A stretch of 41,941 nt of DNA from Thermoplasmata archaeon. Lineage in GTDB: Archaea; Thermoplasmatota; DTKX01; JAHFTX01. Shown here in pieces: positions 1 through 8,559 of the stretch (positions are counted from its first letter, which is position 1; every line of letters starts with the position of its first letter). The notes below the pieces were generated by a model, which saw only the letters and a list, made by a program, of their open reading frames with translations, made no database searches and was not told the origin of the DNA. A program made the translations under genes and the position numbers. The stretch spans positions 1 to 41,941 of the forward strand of contig JAHFTX010000027.1 of assembly GCA_023265395.1 (NCBI GenBank). The letters run 5' to 3'.

Positions 1-464
1 ACCTGGTGGAGGCTGTGCCACATCGCCCCCGGGTCGCTCCCGGCAAGGTCGCAGCGGCCGCACTCGCCGACGAAGAGCGTGTCGCCCGTGAAGAGGTGGT
101 CCTCGACGGCGACGCAGGCGCTGTCGACGCTATGGCCAGGGGTGTGCAGCAAGCGCAGGCGCAACTGCCCGACCTCGATGGTCGCACCGTCGGGCAACCG
201 CCGATCGACCTCCAGGGGCGTCGCCGCGTGCGCGAGCACCGGAGCACCGGTGGAGGCGGAGAGGCGCGCGTTGTCCTGCACATGGTCGAAGTGGTGGTGG
301 GTGTTGAAGATCGCCACGATGCGCCAGCCCTGCTGTGCGGCGATCCCTTCGAGCTCCTGAGCGCCGAAGCTGGGGTCGATGACCGCGGCGACCTTGCGCG
401 GCGGGTCAGCGATGAGGTAGGTGAAGTTGGCCATCCGCCCGGTGATCCGCTGGATGACCTCCAT
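1..464 (-). CDS. Metallo-beta-lactamase fold hydrolase (glyoxalase II-like), 3' end beyond window
   Basis: Translating the minus strand from the ATG at 464 gives 154 codons open to the window edge, so the C-terminus is missing. The protein has the family's zinc signature THHHFDH (residues 55-61), then HTPGHS, then GDTLFVGECGRCD and a GSDPGAM segment ending the visible part. This order is typical of hydroxyacylglutathione-hydrolase-like and persulfide-dioxygenase-like enzymes, which bind two metals or one and hydrolyse or oxidise thiol conjugates in the cytosol. The CGRCD segment with a following GSDP resembles the general MBL 'glyoxalase II-like' group; the exact substrate cannot be read from the sequence. 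It is transcribed divergently from a thioredoxin-like gene at 552, so a shared thiol-chemistry role is possible but is inference. Confidence 0.85.
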   Translation of the reverse strand, partial: MEVIQRITGRMANFTYLIADPPRKVAAVIDPSFGAQELEGIAAQQGWRIVAIFNTHHHFDHVQDNARLSASTGAPVLAHAATPLEVDRRLPDGATIEVGQLRLRLLHTPGHSVDSACVAVEDHLFTGDTLFVGECGRCDLAGSDPGAMWHSLHQ

Positions 465-520
465 GGCGCCGCAGAGGCGTGGGCGCCCTTGGACGTTGCG
501 CTGATGGAGGGCGACACAAC

Positions 521-528
521 CTCTTTGT
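521..528 (+). promoter_or_regulatory. TATA-like element for the thioredoxin-like gene
   Basis: CTCTTTGT starts exactly 31 nt before the ATG at 552, the spacing repeated at many genes here. It favours the 552 start over the in-frame ATG at 504 and implies a leaderless mRNA. Confidence 0.45.
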
Positions 529-551
529 GCTTCGGCGGGCAGCCTGCATCG

Positions 552-881
552 ATGCAGTGCGTCGCCCCCGGGGAGTTCGACGGGTCGGTACTCCGCCGTG
601 ACGGTCCGCGCGGCGTGCTCTTCAAGGCTGACTGGTGCGGCTACTGCCGCGCCTTCGAACAGCAGTACGCCGCCGCAGCCGCGGTCGATCCGGCCCATCT
701 GCTCGTCGCCGACCTCAGCGACTGGGACGACCCACGCTGGGACGACCTGGACATCGTGGTGGTGCCGACGCTGGTCCTGTTCGTCGGTGGCACCGAGGTC
801 TGGCGCGTCGACGGAGTGCTCGGTCGTGGCCTGCGTCCCGACGACTTGCAGGCCCTGCGTGCGCGCATCGCTGCCGCCTGA
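552..881 (+). CDS. Thioredoxin-like protein with WCGYC active site
   Basis: A 109-residue protein, the usual length of a single thioredoxin domain. It shows the redox motif WCGYC (C29 and C32) after the strand VLFKAD, and the cis-proline strand VVPTLVLF later on, followed by a glycine-rich turn and a C-terminal helix. No signal peptide is visible, so a cytosolic thiol-disulfide role is most likely. An in-frame ATG at 504 would add 16 residues. The 552 start is chosen because the TATA-like box sits 31 nt ahead of it. The CGYC dipeptide is less common than CGPC and suggests a thioredoxin-related reductant or chaperone rather than the housekeeping thioredoxin. It is divergent from the MBL hydrolase and 56 nt upstream of an SDR on the same strand. 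Confidence 0.8.
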   Translation: MQCVAPGEFDGSVLRRDGPRGVLFKADWCGYCRAFEQQYAAAAAVDPAHLLVADLSDWDDPRWDDLDIVVVPTLVLFVGGTEVWRVDGVLGRGLRPDDLQALRARIAAA

Positions 882-907
882 CCCTGTCGTTGCCACCGCG
901 GGCAAAG

Positions 908-916
908 GGCTTTGCA
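908..916 (+). promoter_or_regulatory. TATA-like element for the SDR at 938
   Basis: GGCTTTGCA lies 22-30 nt before the ATG at 938, in the short gap after the thioredoxin gene. It resembles the GGCTTTGA element ahead of the gene starting at 9193. Confidence 0.4.
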
Positions 917-937
917 CCCGCTCTGGCTGCCTCGGTC

Positions 938-1660
938 ATGGCCGAGCAGCGTGCGGTGCTGGTGACCGGCGCCAGCAGCGGGATCGGCCGCGTGATCGCG
1001 CTGCGCTTTGGGGCGGCAGGCTGGAAGGTCGCCATCAACGCCCGGCGCCAGGCGCGACTCAACGAGGTCGCCAAGGCGATCACGGTCGCGGGCGGGGAGG
1101 CCTTCGTCGCCCCCGACAACCTCACCGAGTTCGGGGCCCACGAGCGGGTCGTCAACGACACCCTCGAGCACCTGGGCCGCCTCGACGTGCTGGTCAACAA
1201 CGCCGGGATGGGCCGCTTCGAGGCGGTCGAGGCGGTCCAAGACGACAGCTACGACGACCAGTTCAAGCTCAACGTCTGGGCGCCGCTGGCGATGGTCCGC
1301 GCGGTGGTGCCCCATTTCAAGCAGGCCGGGGGCGGGCAGATCATCAACATCGGCTCGATCGTCGGCTACGTCGGCATCGCCGAAGGCTCGGTCTACAGCG
1401 CCTCCAAGTGGGCCCTGCGCGGGCTCAACGAGTGCTGGCGCGAGGAGCTCTACCCCCACAACATCAAGGTCGCCTACGTCGCCCCCGGATTCGTGCTCAG
1501 CGAGTTCAACGGGCGCACCGAGGCGCCGGCGAGCAACCCCGACGCCTCCTGGGCGATGGTCCCCGACGATGTCGCCCATGCGGTGCTGTGCATCGCCACC
1601 CAGGGGCCCAACAGCGACATCCGGGAGATCGTGCTGCAGGTGCGAGACCGCAGCCCGTGA
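938..1660 (+). CDS. Short-chain dehydrogenase/reductase (SDR)
   Basis: A 240-residue classical SDR: a Rossmann-fold NAD(P)-dependent oxidoreductase of the cytosol. The sequence shows the cofactor motif TGASSGIG (from residue 10), NNAG in the fourth strand region, a serine-bearing INIGSIVG strand, and the catalytic pair Y153-x-x-x-K157 in YSASK. The PGFV segment follows. The start is the ATG at 938, preceded by a TATA-like box; the frame is open further upstream but that stretch overlaps the thioredoxin-like gene. The substrate cannot be deduced; length and motif set match the 3-oxoacyl-ACP reductase or sugar/alcohol dehydrogenase type. All catalytic residues are present, unlike the second SDR in this window (36185-36982). 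Confidence 0.9.
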   Translation: MAEQRAVLVTGASSGIGRVIALRFGAAGWKVAINARRQARLNEVAKAITVAGGEAFVAPDNLTEFGAHERVVNDTLEHLGRLDVLVNNAGMGRFEAVEAVQDDSYDDQFKLNVWAPLAMVRAVVPHFKQAGGGQIINIGSIVGYVGIAEGSVYSASKWALRGLNECWREELYPHNIKVAYVAPGFVLSEFNGRTEAPASNPDASWAMVPDDVAHAVLCIATQGPNSDIREIVLQVRDRSP

Positions 1661-1711
1661 TCATCTGGCTTCTTGGGGGTCCACGCTGCAGCGTGGCAGG
1701 TCGCGCACCGA

Positions 1712-2983
1712 TCAGCGGCGCAGCATCCCGCTGTGCCCGCAGGAGGGGCAGTTGAGCGGCAAGGGGCGCTCCTCGGAGGCGACCTCGATCGGCCCCTTGC
1801 AGTTGGGGCACTTGACGCGCTTGGGGGTCGGTGCCAGCGGCGGCGCGACCGCCGGAGGCGCGGCGGCAGCCCGTCCGAGCGGTCGCGCTGGCGGAGGGGG
1901 CTCGATGGCGGCCGTCGCCGCTGGGGAGGCGCCCTCGGGAGCCATCCATCCACCGTGGCCCTCGCGCATCGTCCCGCGGGGTGCCGGGGGGATCTTGCCC
2001 TCGGCAGCGAGGTTGGCCAGGATCATCTCGTGGTCGTGGCGGGAGATGTTGAGGGTGCTGCGGATGACCGCGAGCATCTCGCGTTCCTCGGCCGAGGGGG
2101 CGCCCTTGCGGTAGGCCTGTGCCGCATAGACGCCATAGTCCTGCAGGTTGCGCTCGAGCAGCAGGCGGTCGACGTCGATGGGGTTCTGGTGCATGTAGAC
2201 GGCGTCCTCGAAGGCGTGCTGCTCGGGGAACATGTGGCGCAGCACCGTCTCGTGCTCGTCGCGGTTGATCCCGTAGATGCGTCGTTGCACCGCCAGGAGG
2301 TCCTCCTCCTCGACGGTGATGCGGCCGTCCTTGTGGGCCTCGACGAGCAGTTCGTGGTAGGTGCGCATGCGCCCGATCTTCTCGGTGTCGCGCGCCACCA
2401 GACGACCGCCGATGAAGGCGACCACGCCGCCAGCGACCGCCAGGAAGGCCCCGAAGGTGGGCAGCAGCCGGGTCTCCTTGACGGTCAGCACCCTCTCGCG
2501 GTTGAGGTTGAGCGCGTCGCACGCCTGCTGGAGCCGCTGCGCCGTCGCGCTGTCGCCGTCGGCAAGTGCGTCGGCGATCGCCTGACGCTGCTCGGGGGTG
2601 CACCCGTCGGGGGGCAGCGGGATCGTCGCCTGGATGGTCGGCAGCAGGAAGAGCATCAGCACCAGGTAGCCGATGGCCAGCATCGCAACGTAGGCGCCCA
2701 TGCCCCGCGGGTCACGGCCCACCACCGCCAAGATCGCGCCGAGGGCTCCGACGACGAGCACGACCCACAGCCCGACGAAGAGGTAGCCGAAGAGGTTCTG
2801 CTCGAAGGGGCCGCTCAGATTGAGGTTGACCAGCTGCCAGCCGGTGGGGGTGGCACCGTCCCCAAAGTCGCCCACCTGGCCGCTCTCGATGGCGATCCAG
2901 GGGGCGAAGATGGCACCGATGGCCAGCAAGAACCCGACCGTCGCGATGGCGCGGTAGAGGTAGGTGTACTTGGTGACCAGCAC
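1712..2983 (-). CDS. Four-TM membrane protein with duplicated helical module and C-terminal zinc ribbon
   Basis: A 423-residue protein starting at GTG 2983. Hydrophobic segments lie at about 11-31, 66-88, 97-117 and 174-194. A soluble part follows, in which one module occurs twice: about 209-251 (KDGRITVEEEDLLAVQRRIYG...DEHETVL) and about 285-326 (KGAPSAEEREMLAVIRSTL...HDHEMIL). The acidic 'x-G-x-ϕ-x-x-E-E' turns followed by a helix resemble TerB- or EF-hand-like helical repeats, but I cannot name the family. A proline/alanine-rich linker leads to a C-terminal treble of CPNC (392-395) and CPSC (412-415), a zinc ribbon. It is divergent from the rRNA unit. The likely topology puts the repeats and ribbon in the cytoplasm, suggesting a sensor or scaffold; the function is unknown. 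Confidence 0.75.
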   Translation of the reverse strand: MLVTKYTYLYRAIATVGFLLAIGAIFAPWIAIESGQVGDFGDGATPTGWQLVNLNLSGPFEQNLFGYLFVGLWVVLVVGALGAILAVVGRDPRGMGAYVAMLAIGYLVLMLFLLPTIQATIPLPPDGCTPEQRQAIADALADGDSATAQRLQQACDALNLNRERVLTVKETRLLPTFGAFLAVAGGVVAFIGGRLVARDTEKIGRMRTYHELLVEAHKDGRITVEEEDLLAVQRRIYGINRDEHETVLRHMFPEQHAFEDAVYMHQNPIDVDRLLLERNLQDYGVYAAQAYRKGAPSAEEREMLAVIRSTLNISRHDHEMILANLAAEGKIPPAPRGTMREGHGGWMAPEGASPAATAAIEPPPPARPLGRAAAAPPAVAPPLAPTPKRVKCPNCKGPIEVASEERPLPLNCPSCGHSGMLRR

Positions 2984-3090
2984 GGGCGCGTCTACCGGGC
3001 GTGCCCACCATCAACGTTTGCTGGTTGGGGCGCAGCGCTGTCGGGCTGGTGTCGACCGTGTGCCCCTTCCCTTCGTGGGTTGCCCTTAAC

Positions 3091-3100
3091 GGTTAAATAC
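3091..3100 (+). promoter_or_regulatory. Candidate rRNA promoter (TATA box)
   Basis: GGTTAAATAC is the most TATA-like sequence in the leader and one of the most AT-rich decamers of the intergenic region. Transcription would start about 25 nt downstream and include the whole processing stem beginning at 3250. Confidence 0.55.
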
Positions 3101-3249
3101 CCCACCCGGCATCGGTGGCGTCCCACGACCGGGCCTACGGCGCCGGCCTCTAAGATGGTGCTCCGGCACCGACGATGCAGGGGCGCGGCTTCGTCCGGTC
3201 GAACATGGTGGGGATCCAAGGAGCCCGGTCCGCCGGTATCTTGGATCCG

Positions 3250-3286
3250 ACGCTCGACGCAGACAGGTGACATCCGGTGCATCCGG
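3250..3286 (+). other. 5' half of the 16S rRNA processing stem (bulge-helix-bulge-like)
   Basis: Positions 3250-3263 (ACGCTCGACGCAGA) are the exact reverse complement of 4939-4952. Inward, GGTG 3266-3269 pairs with CACC 4932-4935 and TCCGGTG 3273-3279 pairs with CACCGGA 4925-4931. The unpaired ACA (3270-3272) on this strand and AAA (4936-4938) on the other flank the 4-bp helix. This is the layout of the splicing-endonuclease target used to excise archaeal pre-16S, slightly relaxed because two bases (3264-3265) face the AAA bulge. Confidence 0.8.
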
Positions 3287-3345
3287 ATGCCGCCAATTCC
3301 TAAAGGCAGTCTATAGCTGCATTGGTTCACAGTGCACAACGATGA

Positions 3346-4814
<1,469 letters not shown>

Positions 4815-4897
4815 GTGTATCTCTCTCCGCTGAGGAGGGGGCATGCACGTACAATAGGGTGAACAATGAAGCAGGCATACCTTCTGTGTGTCATAGA

Positions 4898-4913
4898 CCG
4901 CCAAGAGTGGCGG
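4898..4913 (+). other. Hairpin in the 16S 3' trailer
   Basis: CCGCCA-AGAG-TGGCGG forms a perfect 6-bp stem with a 4-nt loop, nested just inside the 3' half of the processing stem. It may help position the pre-rRNA for cleavage. Confidence 0.55.
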
Positions 4914-4917
4914 CAGA

Positions 4918-4952
4918 CCGGGTACACCGGACACCAAATCTGCGTCGAGCGT
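4918..4952 (+). other. 3' half of the 16S rRNA processing stem
   Basis: It pairs with 3250-3286: 14 perfect pairs in the outer helix (4939-4952), the AAA bulge 4936-4938, then CACC and CACCGGA. A weaker extension follows in which CCGGGT (4918-4923) pairs with ATCCGG (3281-3286) across one mismatch and one G-U pair. Confidence 0.8.
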
Positions 4953-5020
4953 CCATTCCTCCCGACCCCTTAGCGTGCGTGAAGAGCGCGCCGCCACTCG
5001 TAGCCTCCCCTCCGCACCTG

Positions 5021-5028
5021 CTTCAAGC
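5021..5028 (+). promoter_or_regulatory. TATA-like element for the gene at 5052
   Basis: CTTCAAGC starts exactly 31 nt before the ATG. The same octamer at the same distance precedes the large surface-protein gene at 9922. Confidence 0.6.
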
Positions 5029-5051
5029 CCAGCCGCGCCCACTGGGAGACC

Positions 5052-5408
5052 ATGGACGGGGCTGCGTTGCTCGAGCTGGCAGGGCAGGTGCGGCAGGCGG
5101 CCGATTCGCTGCTGGCCGCTTGGCGGATCGCCGCCGCGCGTACCCCCGCCGAGCGTCAGCACGGGCTGCGCCTGCTGCTGGAGCGACGGCACCTCGACCT
5201 GCTGGACACCCCCTTCTGCGAGACGGTCGCCCTGGCCGACCTGCTGATCGAGGAGCCCATCGCCGCCAGCGTGCTCGCTCCACCACGTCTGCGGGAGTGG
5301 CAGCAGCGTGCCACCGCCTTCCTCGAGGTCGCCGAGGGCTACCACGCCCTCTGGGGAGGACCGGGCCGCACGCGCCCTGAGGGCGTCTTCGCCCACGGAC
5401 GGGCCTAG
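5052..5408 (+). CDS. Small alpha-helical protein of unknown function
   Basis: A 118-residue protein rich in Ala, Leu, Arg and Glu, with no signal peptide, membrane segment or cysteine motif (a single Cys). The pattern suggests an all-helical cytosolic protein: repeated stretches such as LLELAGQVRQAADSLLAAW and RLREWQQRATAFLEVAEGY could form amphipathic helices. I do not recognise a family. The start is supported by the CTTCAAGC element 31 nt upstream. It is the first gene after the 16S unit but has its own promoter. Its stop codon TAG overlaps the stop codon of the convergent MFS gene in the shared CTAG at 5405-5408. The assignment as a real gene rests on the promoter and on base composition. 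Confidence 0.6.
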   Translation: MDGAALLELAGQVRQAADSLLAAWRIAAARTPAERQHGLRLLLERRHLDLLDTPFCETVALADLLIEEPIAASVLAPPRLREWQQRATAFLEVAEGYHALWGGPGRTRPEGVFAHGRA

Positions 5409-6568
5409 CGCGGCGGCGTCGGCAGCGTCTCGGGGGCCCACTGCGCGAGCACCAGGCCACCGACGATGAGCGCCGCTGCGAGGGCAAAGCCCAGGCGGTA
5501 GTCCCCGGTCCGCTCGAGCAGACCGCCGATCGCCAGCGCTCCGAGGAGGCTCCCGAGGGCCGTGAAGGTCACGTACAGCGCCGTGCCGCGCCCACGCTGG
5601 TGTGCCGGGGTGAGGTCGCTGACCATCGCGATCGCTGGTGCCAGCAAGAACGGATAGGCCGGCAACATGACCATCAGCAACACCACCTGTGGCTGCAGCC
5701 ACAGCGCGCTGGTGCCCCACAGCAACAGGTAGGCCACCGGCGCAAGACGAAAGAGTGTGCGACGTCCCGCCTGGTCGGCGAGGCGCCCCAGCAGCACCAT
5801 CAGTGGGATCCCCAGCAGGATCACCCCAGCGTAGGCTAGCCCGATCACCACCTGGGAGAGGCCGACGTGGCGGAAGTAGAGCAGCGCGTTGTTGAAGGCG
5901 AGGCTGTTGGCGACGAAGAGCACCAGCAGCACGCCGGCCACCACCCCCATGCCCGGCTGGCGCAGCACCTGTGCAAGGTCGGCGGCCTTGGCCATCTGCT
6001 GGTGGCGCGCGGGTTCGCGGACACTGAGCACCAGCAGCCCCGCTCCGAGGCAGGCGACGGCGCCGACCCAAAAGGGTGCGGAGGGGCCCACTTGCTCGTG
6101 AAGGACGCCGCCCAGAATCGCACCGACGACCGCACCTAGTGCGCCGACCCCCAGCAGCTCGGTCGCCGCGCCGCCCGTGCGGTGGGGGTCGAGCTCGGTG
6201 ACCAGTGCCAGCCCCAGCACCTGGGCACTCAGGAGCACCAGCTGACCCAGCCGCACCAGCACCAAGGTCGAGACGTCGTCGATCAGCGGCAGCAAAGGAT
6301 AGAGGGCACCGCCGCCGAGCAGCCCCAGCGCCAGCAGGCGGGTGCGGTCGTGCAGCCGATCGCTGAGGCTCCCCCACAGGAGGGACGTCCCGACCTCGGC
6401 GACGAAGGGGAGCGCTGCGACGATTCCGACCCACAGCGGCGAGCCGAATCGCATCGAGACGTACAACGGCAGGTTGGTCACCATCGCGCCGATGTTGGCA
6501 CCCACCAACACCGCGACGAGCAGCAGCCGCCAGTGGGCGCCCGAGCGAGCGTGCACGAGTGCGGCCAC
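5405..6568 (-). CDS. MFS transporter
   Basis: A 387-residue polytopic protein with about 11-12 hydrophobic segments, the usual major facilitator size. The loop between helices 2 and 3 carries GSLSDRLHDRTR, a good match to MFS motif A (G-x-x-x-D-R-x-x-R-R), and the equivalent loop of the second half reads GRLADQAGRRT, showing the two-fold repeat. A conserved GTALY segment follows in the C-terminal half. Such proteins move small solutes, often drugs or sugars, across the cytoplasmic membrane by proton coupling; the substrate is unknown. The start is taken as GTG 6568, with a weak AT-rich element about 33 nt upstream; an in-frame GTG lies four codons further in. It converges on the small gene ending at 5408 and diverges from the DUF420 gene at 6646. 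Confidence 0.88.
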   Translation of the reverse strand: MAALVHARSGAHWRLLLVAVLVGANIGAMVTNLPLYVSMRFGSPLWVGIVAALPFVAEVGTSLLWGSLSDRLHDRTRLLALGLLGGGALYPLLPLIDDVSTLVLVRLGQLVLLSAQVLGLALVTELDPHRTGGAATELLGVGALGAVVGAILGGVLHEQVGPSAPFWVGAVACLGAGLLVLSVREPARHQQMAKAADLAQVLRQPGMGVVAGVLLVLFVANSLAFNNALLYFRHVGLSQVVIGLAYAGVILLGIPLMVLLGRLADQAGRRTLFRLAPVAYLLLWGTSALWLQPQVVLLMVMLPAYPFLLAPAIAMVSDLTPAHQRGRGTALYVTFTALGSLLGALAIGGLLERTGDYRLGFALAAALIVGGLVLAQWAPETLPTPPR

Positions 6569-6614
6569 ACCGCTGGCAAGGCTGTCGGCGGCATCAACCT
6601 TGGGCGGAGGATAC

Positions 6615-6622
6615 CCTCAAGT
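6615..6622 (+). promoter_or_regulatory. TATA-like element for the DUF420 gene
   Basis: CCTCAAGT starts 31 nt before the ATG at 6646, matching the CTTCAAG-type elements at 5021 and 9891 in sequence and position. Confidence 0.55.
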
Positions 6623-6645
6623 AGCACCACTTTGGTCGCCGACCG

Positions 6646-7125
6646 ATGGCGTTCCTGGGCACGGGCGCGTCACTGCTCCAAGACATCACCCTGGTGATCC
6701 TGTGGGTCGGTGCCGGGCTCAACCTGGTGGGCGTCCACTTCGGCCGCACCCATCAGACGCGGCGGCACTTCTACACCATGGTGCTCACCGCCGCGACGGT
6801 GCTGCTGTTCCTCAGCTTCTACCTCGCGCGGGTCATGATCGAGGGGGCGACGAAGTTCCCCGGGCCCGATTCGGTGCGCGGTTCGGTCTACGTCCCGCTG
6901 CTGATCGTCCACGCCTGCTCAGCGATCGCCACCGTCGCCCTGCTCGTGTACGTGGTGACCTTGGCCCTCTCAGACCTCCAGCGGGTCGATGGGCAGTACG
7001 TGCTGGCGCTCCAGCCGGGCAAGGCGCGGTACCACCACCGCTTCGCGACGCCCTTCCGCATCCTGTGGGTGACCACGGCGGTCACCGGCACGACGGTCTA
7101 TCTCTTCCTCTTCGTGCTCTACTGA
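6646..7125 (+). CDS. DUF420-family membrane protein (CtaM/YozB-like)
   Basis: A 159-residue protein with four predicted membrane helices. The pattern fits DUF420: a histidine-containing loop TRRHFYTMVL after helix 1, the segment KFPGPDSVRGSVY before a helix holding IVHACSAIA, and YHHRFATPFRILW before the last helix ending in VTGTTVYLFLF. The conserved histidines could bind haem or metal. The Staphylococcus and Bacillus homologues (CtaM/YozB) are needed for haem-copper oxidase assembly or function. No oxidase subunit is encoded in this window, so the link to respiration is by family only. The start is supported by the CCTCAAGT element 31 nt upstream. It converges on the anchored protein ending at 7119, overlapping it by 7 bases. 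Confidence 0.75.
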   Translation: MAFLGTGASLLQDITLVILWVGAGLNLVGVHFGRTHQTRRHFYTMVLTAATVLLFLSFYLARVMIEGATKFPGPDSVRGSVYVPLLIVHACSAIATVALLVYVVTLALSDLQRVDGQYVLALQPGKARYHHRFATPFRILWVTTAVTGTTVYLFLFVLY

Positions 7126-7742
7126 GCACCCGGGCGGCGGCGCTGGCTGACCAGCAGCACGCCCGCGGCGATGGCGGTGAGCGCCAGCGCAGTCTCGAAC
7201 GCCGGCGTGGGCTTCTCACCGTCGCCGGAGTCGTCGCCGACGGGCTTGGTCGTGACGCTGGCCGTGTTCCACTGGTCGGCCGACGAGGGGCTGCCATCCC
7301 CGTTGACGGCGTTGACCGCCAGATGGAGGGTGACGCTGCCCTTGGCAGGTGCGACCCACTGGACCTTCCAGGTGCGGTTGTCGTTGCCGGCGGTGGTGTG
7401 GGTTGCCTCGCCAGACTTGATCTGCACGTCCGTGGCGCCTGCCGGGACCTGGAGCGTCCCGCCGGTCGCCGAGAGGTCGAAGCCACCGGCGTTGGTGCCC
7501 CCAGCAGTCGGCCCTCCACTGATGGCGATGGTGAGGTTGTAGGTGGTGCCGGGGGTATAGGCCGTCGGGATGCCGCTGAGCTGCGCGCTCACCGACGCGG
7601 TGGGGGTCGAGCTGTGGCAGGTGCACCCCTGCTCCGATTCTCCAGAGATCCCCGAGGGGAGGCTCGTCGCAGGGGCGAGCGCGCCGAGCGATAGCAGGGC
7701 AGACACGACGCAGAGCACACTCAGTCGTCCAAGGCGGAACAT
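7119..7742 (-). CDS. Exported Reeler-like (choice-of-anchor V type) protein with C-terminal anchor
   Basis: 207 residues from ATG 7742. An N-terminal signal peptide (about 1-28) precedes ESEQGCTCHSS, with C40, C42 and H43. A beta-rich domain follows that contains YTPGTTYNLTIAI, GGFDLSATGG, a WKVQWVAPAKG strand and NAVNGDGSPSSADQW. This layout matches the Reeler-like 'choice-of-anchor V' domains of bacterial surface proteins, which usually start with CxxCH; here it is CxCH. The C-terminus is a Gly/Asp-rich spacer, then PAF, a hydrophobic helix and QRRR, resembling the PGF-CTERM archaeosortase signal with Ala for Gly. The protein is therefore probably processed and lipid-anchored on the cell surface. 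An upstream in-frame start at 7814 is rejected because it would place 24 polar residues before the signal peptide. Confidence 0.75.
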   Translation of the reverse strand: MFRLGRLSVLCVVSALLSLGALAPATSLPSGISGESEQGCTCHSSTPTASVSAQLSGIPTAYTPGTTYNLTIAISGGPTAGGTNAGGFDLSATGGTLQVPAGATDVQIKSGEATHTTAGNDNRTWKVQWVAPAKGSVTLHLAVNAVNGDGSPSSADQWNTASVTTKPVGDDSGDGEKPTPAFETALALTAIAAGVLLVSQRRRPGAQ

Positions 7743-7833
7743 GGCAGGGGCACCGAGCCGTCGCAGACTTGCGGCAGTCCTTGAGCCTTTGGGCGGCGTG
7801 ACATGGATGTGCACGGCCGGGCCGGGGGGGTGG

Positions 7834-8196
7834 TCACTCCTCGAGGAGCCACGCCATCGCCTCGGGCTCCGTGGCGAAGAAGCGGGAGTTCTGGAAGCGC
7901 GGCAGCATCCTGATCACCATCGTCGAGAGCATCCGCATGGCGGTGTTGGCCCCCACCAGCGCGACGAGGTTGGGCTTGGGGTTGTCGACCTTCTGGGCGC
8001 CCTCGACGAAGACCTTGGCGACCTTGCTGGGGACCGAGCCGATGGCCGAGAGGTCCACCAGCACCCGCACGACGTCGAACTGCTCACTGAGCTTGGTCAT
8101 CTCGGGCATGATCTTCTTCGCTTCCTCATCGCTGATGGGGTTCCACAGTTCGAGGCGCATGACCTTGCCCTTCATCATGCTCACCTTGTACCCCAT
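7834..8196 (-). CDS. SpoIIAA/STAS-like protein
   Basis: 120 residues from ATG 8196. An alternating beta-alpha pattern is visible: MRLELWNPISDEEAKKIMPEM, a strand VVRVLVDLSAIG, a helix, the strand PNLVALVG, and a C-terminal RFFATEPEAMAWLLEE. The last motif, an 'f-x-t-x-x-E-A-x-x-W-L' helix, is characteristic of the SpoIIAA-like (PF11964) group of STAS-fold proteins, which are cytosolic and of largely unknown role. Several other methionines lie near the start. ATG 8196 is preferred because a CTCTCAAG element begins 31 nt upstream. The serine that is phosphorylated in true anti-sigma antagonists is not obviously conserved, so a partner-switching role should not be assumed. Confidence 0.65.
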   Translation of the reverse strand: MGYKVSMMKGKVMRLELWNPISDEEAKKIMPEMTKLSEQFDVVRVLVDLSAIGSVPSKVAKVFVEGAQKVDNPKPNLVALVGANTAMRMLSTMVIRMLPRFQNSRFFATEPEAMAWLLEE

Positions 8197-8218
8197 GGGC
8201 GCGTGCAAGGGCAGTCGA

Positions 8219-8228
8219 CCTTGAGAGG
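8219..8228 (-). promoter_or_regulatory. TATA-like element for the SpoIIAA-like gene
   Basis: Read on the minus strand this is CCTCTCAAGG; the octamer CTCTCAAG begins 31 nt before the ATG at 8196. An A-tract lies just upstream. Confidence 0.55.
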
Positions 8229-8270
8229 TTTTTCCTCTGCGGTGCGCCTGCGCACGCCCTCCGACACCAA

Positions 8271-8280
8271 CCTTTATCGC
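8271..8280 (+). promoter_or_regulatory. TATA-like element for the small membrane protein gene
   Basis: CCTTTATCGC lies 25-34 nt before the ATG at 8305. Confidence 0.6.
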
Positions 8281-8304
8281 CACCGCCCGGTCTGCGCGCT
8301 CCCG

Positions 8305-8559
8305 ATGGTCCGGTTGCGCGCGCTGGTGCTGCCGACGCTGGTGCTCCTGAGCGTCGCGTTGGTCCCGCTGCTTGCGGTCGCCCAGGAGGGAGAGGAGGAG
8401 GGGATCGTGGAGTTCCCGCTGTGGGTCCTTGTCGCGATCGTCCTGATAGTCCTGGCGGCGCTGCTGATGACCGACAAGGCGGCCGATGCGCCCCCCAAGG
8501 AGCGGCGCCGACGGGCCGCCGTCACCGCGATTGGCGGGGCGACGGACAGCGAGGAGTAG
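8305..8559 (+). CDS. Small membrane protein ending in a DSEE tail
   Basis: 84 residues. A hydrophobic N-terminal segment (about 3-26, with VRLR before it) ends in AVAQ and looks like a signal peptide or first membrane helix. An acidic stretch EGEEEG follows, then a second helix WVLVAIVLIVLAALLM and a cytoplasmic tail rich in Lys/Arg (PKERRRRAA). The last four residues are DSEE. Similar acidic ends after a C-terminal helix and basic stretch close two much larger surface proteins in this window (12998-18058 and 22547-26251). No family is recognised. The start is set by the CCTTTATC element upstream. Its stop codon abuts the stop of the convergent TlpA-like gene inside a 15-bp palindrome. Confidence 0.7.
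   Translation: MVRLRALVLPTLVLLSVALVPLLAVAQEGEEEGIVEFPLWVLVAIVLIVLAALLMTDKAADAPPKERRRRAAVTAIGGATDSEE

Larger units (their letters stand above)
2984..3345. other. Intergenic region and 16S rRNA leader
   Basis: These 362 bases hold no credible gene. They contain a TATA-like promoter near 3091, the 5' half of the rRNA processing stem at 3250-3286, and the mature 5' end boundary at about 3346. Base composition becomes visibly more AT-rich towards the 16S gene. Confidence 0.7.

Noticed and set aside
6..551. Upstream part of a 291-codon plus-strand frame that ends as the thioredoxin-like protein
   Set aside because: The first 460 bases encode a clear MBL-fold protein on the other strand, and the thioredoxin domain begins only after 552, where a promoter-like element supports the start.
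4815..5051. Possible tRNA or 23S start after the 16S gene
   Set aside because: No cloverleaf, T-loop (GGTTCRA) or 23S 5' motif is visible; the interval is explained by the processing stem and the promoter of the next gene.
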